NCBI GenBank assembly: GCA_031255425.1
Contig: JAIRSN010000157.1
Coordinates: 1-5,693, forward strand
DNA: 5,693 nucleotides
From: Dysgonamonadaceae bacterium
GTDB lineage: Bacteria > Bacteroidota > Bacteroidia > Bacteroidales > Azobacteroidaceae
Reading direction: 5' to 3'
Below, piece after piece: positions 1 through 5,693 of this stretch. How positions within the stretch are numbered: position 1 is the stretch's first letter; the number at the start of each line of letters is the position of its first letter. The translations under genes and the position numbers were made by a program. The notes under the pieces were generated by a model that saw nothing but the letters and a program-made list of their open reading frames with translations, had not been told where the DNA came from and did no database searches.

Positions 1-20
1 GCCGCCGTGTCCGGTGCGGG

Positions 21-36
21 CGCTTTTACTATTTTA
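21..36 (-). repeat. degenerate inverted copy of repeat R1
   Basis: The minus strand here reads TAAAATAGTAAAAGCG. It resembles the AT-rich half of R1 (AAAATATAAAAGCG at 5481-5494) with one extra base. It sits outside the inverted R2 copy at 48-65, just as the R1 fragment at 5551-5565 sits outside the R2 copy at 5532-5549. That matched order is the main reason to list it; the similarity alone is weak because the sequence is simple. Confidence 0.35.
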
Positions 37-38
37 TT

Positions 39-58
39 CACCTTATATATATATGGTG
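39..58. repeat. 20-bp AT-core palindrome (possible hairpin)
   Basis: CACCTTATATATATATGGTG is palindromic except for one T/T mismatch: CACC pairs with GGTG and the alternating AT core folds back on itself. It could form a hairpin or cruciform. No T-tract of terminator type follows on the + strand. It overlaps the inverted R2 repeat, so it may be part of that repeat rather than a separate site. Its function is unknown. Confidence 0.6.
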
Positions 59-65
59 TAATGAA
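48..65 (-). repeat. repeat R2, left inverted copy
   Basis: The minus strand reads TTCATTACACCATATATA, which matches 17 of 18 bases of the + strand sequence at 5532-5549. The two copies flank the six-gene operon in inverted orientation. Immediately inside this copy, AAGCGGCTGCGC at 64-75 is identical to bases 5490-5501 within the right R1 copy. GCGGC (66-70) can pair with GCCGC (77-81) to form a small hairpin. Confidence 0.65.
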
Positions 66-84
66 GCGGCTGCGCCGCCGCCTC

Positions 85-104
85 AAAATATAAAAGAGGC
101 TGCG
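85..104 (+). repeat. repeat R1, left copy
   Basis: AAAATATAAAAGAGGCTGCG differs at one base from 5481-5500, and its last 15 bases recur at 5551-5565. AGGC (97-100) can pair with GCCT (106-109) around a 5-base loop, with T residues following on the + strand, so the copy looks like a weak terminator hairpin. It ends six bases before the -33 element of the dut promoter. It probably belongs to a dispersed intergenic repeat family, but copies outside this window cannot be seen. Confidence 0.75.
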
Positions 105-109
105 TGCCT

Positions 110-141
110 TTTGTGGTTCCCGTTATAAATTTGTATTTTTG
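110..141 (+). promoter_or_regulatory. Bacteroidota-type sigma-ABfr promoter of the dut operon
   Basis: A -33 TTTG (110-113) is followed after 20 bases by TATTTTTG (134-141), a perfect match to the Bacteroidota -7 consensus TAnnTTTG with usual spacing. A second perfect -7 box, TAAATTTG (126-133), lies directly upstream but has no TTTG at the right distance. Transcription should start a few bases after 141, giving a short leader of roughly 10-15 nt before the ATG at 161. No other convincing promoter is visible between the genes, so this one probably serves the whole operon. Confidence 0.7.
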
Positions 142-160
142 TGGAAATTATAAGGCCATT

Positions 161-592
161 ATGAAGATAAAAGTAATAAATCAGTCGAAGCACGCCCTGC
201 CGGAATACGAAACGCCCCACGCGGCGGGCTTGGATCTGCGGGCGAACATCGAAGAACCGGTCACGCTCAACGCGCTGGAACGAGCGTTGATTCCCACCGG
301 CCTGTTTATCGAATTGCCCGTGGGCTACGAAGCCCAGATCCGCCCGAGAAGCGGGCTTGCCATCAAACGGGGCATCTCGCTGGTCAATTCGCCCGGAACA
401 ATCGACTCCGATTACCGGGGCGAGATCAAAGTCATCGTTATCAACCTTTCCAACGAACCGTTCACGATTACGGACGGCGAACGGATTTGCCAGATGGTGG
501 TCGCCCGGCACGAAACCGTCGAATGGGAAGCCGCCGGCGAACTCAACCGGACGATGCGGGGAAGCGGCGGGTTCGGTCATACGGGAATCTGA
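161..592 (+). CDS. dut: dUTP diphosphatase (dUTPase), trimeric family
   Basis: Hydrolyses dUTP to dUMP and diphosphate in the cytoplasm, keeping uracil out of DNA and feeding thymidylate synthesis. The 143-residue product has the usual length for the homotrimeric family and all five motifs in order: AGLDLRA (22-28), RPRSGLA (61-67), [10 protein letters not shown] (79-88, with the catalytic Asp82 and the sugar-discriminating Tyr85), RICQMV (108-113) and the glycine-rich [10 protein letters not shown] (133-142) that closes over the nucleotide. The ATG at 161 is chosen because the family begins at MKIKVIN. An in-frame GTG at 104 would add 19 residues unlike dUTPase and would lie upstream of the predicted transcription start. 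AAGG at 153-156 is a modest ribosome-binding site. This is the first gene of the operon, nine bases before the TPR gene. Confidence 0.97.
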   Translation: MKIKVINQSKHALPEYETPHAAGLDLRANIEEPVTLNALERALIPTGLFIELPVGYEAQIRPRSGLAIKRGISLVNSPGTIDSDYRGEIKVIVINLSNEPFTITDGERICQMVVARHETVEWEAAGELNRTMRGSGGFGHTGI

Positions 593-601
593 ACGGTGGC
601 G

Positions 602-2317
602 ATGAAAAAAATCCTTTCCCTCCTTATCCTGTTGCCGGTGAGCATCCTGTTGCCCGCCAACGAGTCGCACGAAACGCAGCGCAAGTTCGATTATTTCTTT
701 CTGGAAGCGCTCCGCCTCGAGCAGAAAGGCGCGCATACCGATGCGTTCAACACCTTGCAGTATGCGTTGAAAATCGATTCCACTTCCGCCGTTGCCCTGT
801 ATGAGATCCACCAGTATTACCTGTTCCTGAAAAAGAACGACCGGGCGCTCGAAGCGCTGGAAAAAGCCGTGTCGTACAGCGGCAGGAACAAAGAGTACCG
901 CCTGGCGCTGGCGGCGCTGAACGGCCTCATGGGACGATACGAAGCCGCGATTGCCCTCTACGAGGAGCTGGTCGGGGGGAATCCCGGAGAAGCGGAACTG
1001 TATTACCACCTGAGCAACCTCTACCTCCAGGTGCAACAGACGGACAAAGCCATCGCAGCCCTGAACTCCCTCGAAGACAACATCGGCATGGAAGAAGCCG
1101 TGTCGCTGCAAAAATACCGCCTGTACCGGTCGATGGGGAAAAAAGACGAAGCCCTGAAAGAAATCGAAGCCCTGGCGGACAAGTTCCCGACGGAATCGAA
1201 GTACCGGATGATCATCGGCGACTTCTACCTGGAGGAAGGCGAGCCGGACAAAGCCCTGTCGTACTACGAGGCAGTTGCCCGGACGGATCCCGACAACCCG
1301 CTTTATTTCATCTCGATGGCAAATTATTACGAGTACCGGAAACAGGACGGACAGGCGGCGCAGGAAATCGAAAAGGCGCTCAAAAACCCGGTGCTGGACA
1401 GCGACACCAAGCTGGGAATACTCGGAAAATACATCCAGCACCTGACCCAGACCCGGAAAGACATCGAAACGGCGAACGCCCTGTTTGAAACGCTGATGGA
1501 GCAACATTCGCAGGACAAAGAACTGAACCTGATGTACGGCCTTTTCCTGCTCACGCAAGAGAAGACGGACGAAGCCCGGTTTCAGTTCCAGATCGTGACC
1601 GAAATCGAACCGGAAAACAAAGCCGCCTGGGATCAACTGCTGAGCATCGCCCTGGAAGCCAATCGTCCGGAAGAAGTGATCGCCCTCTGCACGCGCGCGC
1701 TGCTCTACTTCCCCCAAGCCCCCGAATTTTATTTCTACCAGGGAACGGCTTACGCGATGCGGAAAGAATATCCGCCCGCCTTCGCCGCCTTCAACGAGGG
1801 ATTGACCTTTGTGGCGGAAGGCGACCGGCCGCTGGCTTCGCACTTCCTTGCCCAGATAGCCGACCTGTATTTTCAGCAGGGGAAAAAGGAAGATGCCTAT
1901 TCCTGTTACGAAAAGGCGCTCGAATACAACGAGAAAAACATCGTAGCCATGAACAATTACGCCTATTACCTTTCCCTTGAAAAAGAACAGTTGGACAAGG
2001 CAGAACGCCTGTCGGCAGCGGTGATGCAGCTTCAACCCGACAACGCCACCTACATCGACACCTACGCCTGGATCTTTTTCCGGAAGGGGAATTACTCGCT
2101 GGCAAAGTTTTACATCGAAAGCGCCCTCTCCAAAACGGCAACGCCCAACAGCGAGATGCTCGAACATTACGGCGATATTCTGTCGAAAACCGGAAACATC
2201 GACAAGGCGGTGTCCGAATGGGAAAAGGCGCTCGTCCTGAAAGAAACCGAGGGAGAAGAAAAGACGGAAACGCTCCGGAAAAAAATAACAGATAAAACGT
2301 ATTATGAAAATCAGTAA
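602..2317 (+). CDS. secreted tetratricopeptide-repeat (TPR) protein
   Basis: A 571-residue protein with an N-terminal signal peptide (MKKILSLLILLPVSILLPA, no lipobox cysteine), so it is probably periplasmic or attached to the envelope. The rest is nearly all alpha-helical TPR repeats, about a dozen by eye. Clear ones are near residues 206 (GDFYLEEGEPDKALSYYE), 451 (NNYAYYLSLEKEQLDKAE), 487 (YAWIFFRKGNYSLAKFYIE) and 523 (YGDILSKTGNIDKAVSEWE). TPR arrays are protein-binding scaffolds; no catalytic domain is visible and the partner is unknown. The place before a LolB-like lipoprotein and an EnvC-type protein suggests a role in envelope assembly or cell-wall remodelling (inference). ATG 602 is preferred over the in-frame GTG at 596 because it gives a normal Met-Lys-Lys signal peptide and has GGTGG just upstream. 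The 3' end overlaps the next gene by 14 nt. Confidence 0.9.
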   Translation: MKKILSLLILLPVSILLPANESHETQRKFDYFFLEALRLEQKGAHTDAFNTLQYALKIDSTSAVALYEIHQYYLFLKKNDRALEALEKAVSYSGRNKEYRLALAALNGLMGRYEAAIALYEELVGGNPGEAELYYHLSNLYLQVQQTDKAIAALNSLEDNIGMEEAVSLQKYRLYRSMGKKDEALKEIEALADKFPTESKYRMIIGDFYLEEGEPDKALSYYEAVARTDPDNPLYFISMANYYEYRKQDGQAAQEIEKALKNPVLDSDTKLGILGKYIQHLTQTRKDIETANALFETLMEQHSQDKELNLMYGLFLLTQEKTDEARFQFQIVTEIEPENKAAWDQLLSIALEANRPEEVIALCTRALLYFPQAPEFYFYQGTAYAMRKEYPPAFAAFNEGLTFVAEGDRPLASHFLAQIADLYFQQGKKEDAYSCYEKALEYNEKNIVAMNNYAYYLSLEKEQLDKAERLSAAVMQLQPDNATYIDTYAWIFFRKGNYSLAKFYIESALSKTATPNSEMLEHYGDILSKTGNIDKAVSEWEKALVLKETEGEEKTETLRKKITDKTYYENQ

Positions 2318-3146
2318 ACGATGGATGATGCTGTCCCTGGCGGCGATTCTGCTCGGCGGTTATGCGTGCCGGAGCAGCCGGGAGGCGACTGTCGCGGCGC
2401 TGGAAAAGATGCCGGGAGAAGAACGGCTGCGTTCCGTCCTCGCGTCGGAGCTGCACTACCGGACGCTTTCTGCCAACCTCCGCCTTTCCCTGAAGACCGG
2501 AAAGAAAAAGGAGACGGCGATCGATGCCCGGTTGCGGATTGTGAAAAACGAGGCGATACAGCTTTCGGTGCGGATTCCCCTGCTGGGAAGCGAGGCGTTC
2601 CGGGTGTTGATTACGCCCCGCCGCCTGCTCGTTATCGACCGCATCAACCGGCAATACCTTTCGGAACCGATGTCCGGAATCCAGGCGATGCTTCCTTTCG
2701 ACTTCGATTATTACAGCCTGGAAGCGCTGCTGACCAACCGGTTGTTTATCGCCGGAAAGAAGGACATCCGCCCCGCCGATTATTCCACGTTCAAGATACG
2801 GGAAGACGATTTCCAGGTCAACCTTGTCCACACCGACCGGCAGGGGATACGGTACGACTTTGCGAGCGACCACAGCCGCCGGATTCAGTCCACCCGCATG
2901 GGACGCGAAAAGGGAACCCAACTGCAATGCGAGTACGGCGATTGGGGCACGGCATCCGACCGGACGCCCTTCCCGCTGCGTATCCGCTTCCTGCTGGAAC
3001 TGCCGGAGAATACCTGCACGGCAACTTTCGCGTTCAAGTCGGTGCAGGTCAACGCGGAGTTCCCAATCGACGACAGTCTGCCCGCCGCGGACAAGTACCG
3101 GCAAATCACCCTGCCGCAACTCATGAAATCAATTCAAAAGTTATGA
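2304..3146 (+). CDS. DUF4292 family lipoprotein (LolA/LolB-like)
   Basis: A 280-residue predicted lipoprotein. It has a basic start (MKISKRW), a hydrophobic stretch and Cys22 in the context LLGGYAC; the Gly at -3 makes this an imperfect lipobox. The mature part alternates beta-strand-like segments (LHYRTLSANLRLSLKT, IQLSVRIPLLGSEAFRVLITPRRLLVIDRINRQYL, then a C-terminal half of further strands). This fits DUF4292, which I recall being grouped with the LolA/LolB half-barrel fold that binds lipid or lipoprotein acyl chains. The phrase LLGSEAFRVLITP followed by a VIDRINRQYL-type segment is typical of the family. Its exact role is not established. It is probably anchored in the outer membrane. 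It overlaps the TPR gene by 14 nt and the EnvC gene by 4 nt (ATGA), so translation is likely coupled with both. Confidence 0.85.
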   Translation: MKISKRWMMLSLAAILLGGYACRSSREATVAALEKMPGEERLRSVLASELHYRTLSANLRLSLKTGKKKETAIDARLRIVKNEAIQLSVRIPLLGSEAFRVLITPRRLLVIDRINRQYLSEPMSGIQAMLPFDFDYYSLEALLTNRLFIAGKKDIRPADYSTFKIREDDFQVNLVHTDRQGIRYDFASDHSRRIQSTRMGREKGTQLQCEYGDWGTASDRTPFPLRIRFLLELPENTCTATFAFKSVQVNAEFPIDDSLPAADKYRQITLPQLMKSIQKL

Positions 3147-4378
3147 TAAAAATGCAATGGCTTATTTCGCTTTGCCTGCTGTTGTCGCTTACCGTTCAGG
3201 CGCAAACGGGGCGGACGCTGGAACTGGAAAAGCAGCGGAAAAGACTCCTCTCGGAGATCGAAAATACCAACAAACTGCTGAGCGAAAACAAGCGCTCGAT
3301 CAGCACCATCGTCACCCGGCTGGAATTGGTGAAGCAACAAATCCGCTCCAGAAAGCAACTGCTCGAAGTATTGGAAACGGAAATCCTGGCGCTGAACGGC
3401 GAAATCCGCGAGAAAGAACGGCAAACGCAGGTACTCGAAAAGCAGTTGCAGTTGAAGAAGGAGACCTACGCCAAGGCAGTCCGCCGGATGTACCGGCAGA
3501 AGGACAGCCGGGAGCCGCTTCTTTTTATCCTTTCCGCCGATCACCTCGCGCAATCGTTCCGGCGCATCCTGTATTTAAAGGAATATACGGAGTGGCGCAA
3601 AAAACAGGCGGCGGAGATTGTTGCGCAACAGGATCAACTGAGCATCGAGCGGAAAAAGCTGCTCGAAAGGAGGGAAGAAAAGGAAATGCTGGCGGACGTC
3701 CGGAAAAACGAGGAGAAAAAGTTGCAGGAAGAAGAATCCGTCCGGAAAACCGAGGCCGCCGCCCTGCAAAAGAACGACAAGAAACTCCGGGCAGACCTGG
3801 CGAAGAAGAAAAAGCAGGCAAACACCCTGAACCGTGAAATAGAAAAGATTATCGCGGAAGAAATGGCGTCGGCACGGCTCCGCGCCCGGTCGCAGCCGGA
3901 CAAAGGCGGGAAGGCGGAAACCGCCGGCGGCTTTGCGATGACGAAAGAAGAACGCGCCCTGTCTGCCGGTTTCGCGGGCAACAAGGGGCGGTTGCCCTTC
4001 CCGCTGAAAGGCAATTACCGGATTGTCGAGCGGTTCGGCGTGCAGTCGTACGGCAATATGAAAAACATCCAGGTACACAGCAACGGGATCAAAATAAAAA
4101 CCACGCCGGGCAATACGGCGAAAGCGGTTTTCAACGGCACGGTGTCCCGCACGTTTGTCGTACCCGGTTACCAGGCGTCCGTGATTATCCGCCACGGCAA
4201 CTACCTCACGCTTTATTCGCACCTCGAACAGGTCTACGTGAAGCGGGGCGATACGGTGAAAACCGGTCAGGACATCGGCAAAATCTACACCGATGCCGAA
4301 GACAAAGAGACGATTCTCTACTTCGAATTGTGGAAAGAACAAACAAAATTGAATCCGGAGCCCTGGCTCAATAAATAA
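3143..4378 (+). CDS. EnvC-like murein hydrolase activator (degenerate M23/LytM)
   Basis: A 411-residue exported protein. It has a signal peptide ([20 protein letters not shown], likely cut before QT), a long charged coiled coil (about 23-120 and 145-245) broken by the EnvC-type segment [24 protein letters not shown], then a LytM/M23 domain from about 284 to the end. Active M23 enzymes bind zinc through HxxxD and HxH. Here the first motif reads HSNGIKI (312-318), with Lys317 where the Asp should be and the His displaced by one. The last reads LYFELW (392-397), with Tyr393 replacing a zinc His. The His of YSHL (360) remains. This pattern matches EnvC, which does not cut peptidoglycan itself but activates an amidase during cell separation. 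That makes an activator the best reading. ATG 3143 overlaps the upstream stop; ATG 3152 is an alternative start. No amidase gene lies in the window. Confidence 0.88.
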   Translation: MIKMQWLISLCLLLSLTVQAQTGRTLELEKQRKRLLSEIENTNKLLSENKRSISTIVTRLELVKQQIRSRKQLLEVLETEILALNGEIREKERQTQVLEKQLQLKKETYAKAVRRMYRQKDSREPLLFILSADHLAQSFRRILYLKEYTEWRKKQAAEIVAQQDQLSIERKKLLERREEKEMLADVRKNEEKKLQEEESVRKTEAAALQKNDKKLRADLAKKKKQANTLNREIEKIIAEEMASARLRARSQPDKGGKAETAGGFAMTKEERALSAGFAGNKGRLPFPLKGNYRIVERFGVQSYGNMKNIQVHSNGIKIKTTPGNTAKAVFNGTVSRTFVVPGYQASVIIRHGNYLTLYSHLEQVYVKRGDTVKTGQDIGKIYTDAEDKETILYFELWKEQTKLNPEPWLNK

Positions 4379-4383
4379 CAGAT

Positions 4384-5055
4384 ATGAAAAATCGAACAGC
4401 ACTTGTACTTCATTCGGGCGGACAAGATTCGACGACTTGCCTCTTCTGGGCATTGCAACGCTTTGCCGGCGTAAGGGCGTTGTGCATCACTTATGGACAG
4501 CGGCACGCGCCGGAGGTGGAGGTTGCCCGGCAGATTGCTGCGCGGGCGGGCGTTGCGTTCCAGTTGCTGGACGCCACCGTTATCAGCCGGCTGTCGCAAA
4601 ATTCGCTGACGCAACACGACATGGTTATGGATCAGGAACAGCCGGCGGGCGCCTACCCGAACACCTTCGTCCCGGGACGGAATTTATTCTTCCTGACCTT
4701 TGCCGCCGTCATCGCCCGTTCGCACGGGATTCGCGACATCGTAACCGGCGTTTCGCAAGCCGATTACAGCGGCTATCCCGACTGCCGGGACACGTTTATC
4801 CGTTCCGCCAACGCCACGCTGAACCTCTCGATGGACGAGCAGTTTATCCTCCACACGCCCCTGATGTGGCTGAGCAAGGCCGAGACCTGGGCGTTGGCAG
4901 ACGAACTCGGCGTGTTTGACCTGATTAAAAAGGAAACATTAACCTGCTACAACGGCATTCCCGCAGACGGTTGCGGTCAATGTCCCGCGTGCAAACTACG
5001 AAAAACAGGATTAGAAGTATATGAAAAAACAAGAATTAACGCTGCTCGGCGGTAA
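4384..5055 (+). CDS. queC: 7-cyano-7-deazaguanine synthase QueC
   Basis: Converts 7-carboxy-7-deazaguanine to preQ0 using ammonia and two ATP, in the queuosine pathway for tRNA wobble-base modification. The 223-residue protein has the usual length. It shows the ATP-binding PP-loop SGGQDS (11-16), the family signatures [29 protein letters not shown] and [12 protein letters not shown], and a C-terminal zinc site of four cysteines (188, 197, 200, 203; CGQCPAC). The start is five bases after the upstream stop, so it is probably co-transcribed with the envelope genes. No preQ1 riboswitch could fit in that gap. The C-terminal tail overlaps queF by 35 nt. Confidence 0.97.
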   Translation: MKNRTALVLHSGGQDSTTCLFWALQRFAGVRALCITYGQRHAPEVEVARQIAARAGVAFQLLDATVISRLSQNSLTQHDMVMDQEQPAGAYPNTFVPGRNLFFLTFAAVIARSHGIRDIVTGVSQADYSGYPDCRDTFIRSANATLNLSMDEQFILHTPLMWLSKAETWALADELGVFDLIKKETLTCYNGIPADGCGQCPACKLRKTGLEVYEKTRINAARR

Positions 5056-5482
5056 AACCGAATACCGGCAGGAGTACCATCCCGGCGTATTGGAAACCTT
5101 TGAAAACCGGCATCCGGAAAACGACTACTGGGTACGGCTGAACTGTCCGGAGTTCACCAGCCTGTGTCCCGTCACGGGCCAGCCGGACTTTGCCACCCTC
5201 CTCATCGACTATATCCCGGACCGGAGAATGGTAGAGAGCAAGAGTTTGAAGCTCTACCTGTTCAGCTTCCGGAACCACGGCGCCTTCCACGAGGACTGCG
5301 TAAACATTATCCTGAAAGACCTGGTCGCCCTGATGCAACCGAAATACCTGGAGATTTCCGGGTTTTTCACGCCGCGCGGCGGAATCAGCATCCATCCTTA
5401 CTGCAACTACGGCCGCCCGGGTACCGAGTATGAGGACCTGGCGAAAAAACGGTTGTTCGGCAGGTATGCCATGCCTCTTTAA
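5021..5482 (+). CDS. queF: NADPH-dependent preQ0 reductase QueF (unimodular type)
   Basis: Reduces the nitrile of preQ0 to the amine preQ1 with NADPH, the step after QueC. At 153 residues it is the short unimodular form (Bacillus type), not the roughly 280-residue bimodular E. coli type. Visible features are [16 protein letters not shown] with the thioimide-forming Cys49 and general acid Asp56, the QueF signature ESKSLKLY (72-79) that binds NADPH, the substrate-binding FHE (89-91), and the C-terminal [14 protein letters not shown]. The ATG at 5021 is preferred because family members begin with a short lead into LLGxxTxY, which matches here; this start lies inside queC, so the 35-nt overlap appears real. 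A ribosome-binding AGGA lies at 5008-5011. The stop codon runs directly into repeat R1. Confidence 0.97.
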   Translation: MKKQELTLLGGKTEYRQEYHPGVLETFENRHPENDYWVRLNCPEFTSLCPVTGQPDFATLLIDYIPDRRMVESKSLKLYLFSFRNHGAFHEDCVNIILKDLVALMQPKYLEISGFFTPRGGISIHPYCNYGRPGTEYEDLAKKRLFGRYAMPL

Positions 5483-5500
5483 AATATAAAAGCGGCTGCG
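5481..5500 (+). repeat. repeat R1, right copy (starts in the queF stop codon)
   Basis: AAAATATAAAAGCGGCTGCG matches 85-104 in 19 of 20 bases and in the same orientation. It begins on the last two bases of the queF TAA. GCTGCGCAGC (5495-5504) is a perfect 10-bp palindrome. No T-tract follows on the + strand, so it is not a clear terminator for queF; on the minus strand the palindrome is followed by CGCTTTTATATTTT. Confidence 0.75.
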
Positions 5501-5531
5501 CAGCGTGCGATGCCAATACGTGCGCGGATGT

Positions 5532-5549
5532 TTCATCACACCATATATA
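5532..5549 (+). repeat. repeat R2, right copy
   Basis: TTCATCACACCATATATA is the inverted partner of 48-65 (17 of 18 bases). It is followed directly by an R1 fragment, mirroring the left side of the window. Confidence 0.65.
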
Positions 5550-5569
5550 GATAAAAGAGGCTGCGCCTC
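5549..5569 (-). terminator. R1 fragment forming a minus-strand terminator-like hairpin
   Basis: ATAAAAGAGGCTGCG (5551-5565) is a third copy of the R1 core. GAGGC (5557-5561) pairs with GCCTC (5565-5569) around a 3-base loop. Read on the minus strand, the hairpin is followed by TTTTAT, the form of an intrinsic terminator. It would suit a minus-strand gene arriving from the right. The stem is only 5 bp and the loop is tight, so activity is uncertain. Confidence 0.45.
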
Positions 5570-5632
5570 CAACCCCGCGGGTTGTGCTGCCGCCCTCCGG
5601 ACTCCGCCCCCCCGGCCTAGGCTTCGAGGCGG
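5570..5632. other. GC-rich non-coding block with hairpin and C7 run
   Basis: This block is much richer in GC than the AT-rich repeats beside it. CAACCC-CGC-GGGTTG (5570-5584) is a perfect 6-bp stem. Further on are TCCGGA, a run of seven C (5607-5613) and the palindrome GCCTAGGC (5615-5622). No convincing open frame crosses it. It may be part of a longer dispersed element of which R1 is one end; nothing here identifies a function. Confidence 0.4.
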
Positions 5633-5668
5633 AAACAACCGCTCGATGCCGACGGCGTTAAAAACGGA

Positions 5669-5693
5669 TTACTGTTTGAGCGAAGCGAGTTGT
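5669..5693 (-). CDS. possible 3' end of a convergent gene (partial)
   Basis: On the minus strand one frame reads QLASLKQ followed by TAA (complement of 5669-5671). This is a plausible protein C-terminus, and it faces the terminator-like hairpin at 5557-5569. Only seven codons are visible and the gene would continue outside the window, so the call rests on context alone and no function can be given. Confidence 0.25.

Noticed and set aside
1..41. Possible minus-strand gene start (GTG, reading VNKIVKAPAPDTAA)
   Set aside because: Only about 14 codons are visible, the start is GTG inside the palindrome, and no promoter is evident; it cannot be told from chance.
104..160. GTG start giving a 162-residue dUTPase
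   Set aside because: The extra 19 residues are unlike the family, and the predicted promoter and transcription start lie inside them.
83..2167. Long open frame on the minus strand (694 codons) opposite dut and the TPR gene
   Set aside because: It lies wholly opposite two well-supported genes, has Phe/Arg/Val/Gln-rich sequence with no domain I recognise, and is what biased GC-rich codon use on the + strand would produce in the antisense frame.
1791..3119. 442-codon minus-strand open frame opposite the TPR and DUF4292 genes
   Set aside because: Same reasoning: arginine- and proline-rich shadow of coding sequence, crossing a gene junction, with no recognisable motif.
2321..3142. In-frame upstream extension of the EnvC-like gene
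   Set aside because: The frame is open but overlaps the DUF4292 gene; the extension is rich in Arg, Pro and Gly, while a clean signal peptide begins at 3143 with an ATGA overlap.
4379..4383. preQ1 riboswitch before queC
   Set aside because: Only five bases separate the stop of the upstream gene from the queC ATG, and no aptamer pattern is seen in the end of the upstream gene or at 1-160.
48..5549. Composite transposon carrying the operon
   Set aside because: The inverted repeats are short, no transposase or target-site duplication is visible, and the enclosed genes are core housekeeping genes.
1..5693. CRISPR array, tRNA or rRNA gene, integrase or transposase
   Set aside because: No regularly spaced repeats, no cloverleaf or rRNA-like sequence, and no protein with recombinase or transposase motifs on either strand.

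Overview
The window reads as a housekeeping stretch of a Bacteroidota (most likely Bacteroidales) chromosome with fairly GC-rich genes. Four things point there: the promoter before the first gene matches the Bacteroidota -33 TTTG / -7 TAnnTTTG consensus rather than the proteobacterial one; there are few strong Shine-Dalgarno sequences; the proteins resemble Bacteroidota versions (DUF4292 lipoprotein, EnvC-like protein, unimodular QueF); and the order dut - TPR protein - DUF4292 - EnvC is, from memory, typical of that phylum. The genus cannot be told from the sequence.

Layout. Bases 1-160 are non-coding and hold an AT palindrome, short GC-rich repeats and the dut promoter. From 161 to 5482 six genes lie on the + strand with almost no spacing: dut (161-592), a secreted TPR-repeat protein (602-2317), a DUF4292 lipoprotein (2304-3146), an EnvC-type LytM/M23 protein (3143-4378), queC (4384-5055) and queF (5021-5482). 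Every junction is either an overlap (14, 4 and 35 nt) or a gap of 9 nt or less, so the set is probably one transcription unit driven by the promoter at 110-141. Bases 5483-5693 hold further copies of the short repeats, a GC-rich block and possibly the last codons of a minus-strand gene entering from the right.

How the genes work together. They form three functional blocks in one operon: nucleotide sanitation (Dut removes dUTP), an envelope block (TPR protein, LolB-like lipoprotein, and a LytM factor that looks catalytically dead and so probably activates a cell-wall amidase), and two steps of queuosine precursor synthesis (QueC makes preQ0, QueF reduces it to preQ1). The other pathway genes (folE, queD, queE, tgt, queA) and any partner amidase are not in the window.

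The most unusual feature is the non-coding flanks. A 20-bp unit (R1) occurs in nearly identical form just before dut and directly at the queF stop codon, and an 18-bp unit (R2) flanks the operon in inverted orientation. These look like members of a dispersed intergenic repeat family. No new defence or mobile system was found; the genes are all of recognisable families.
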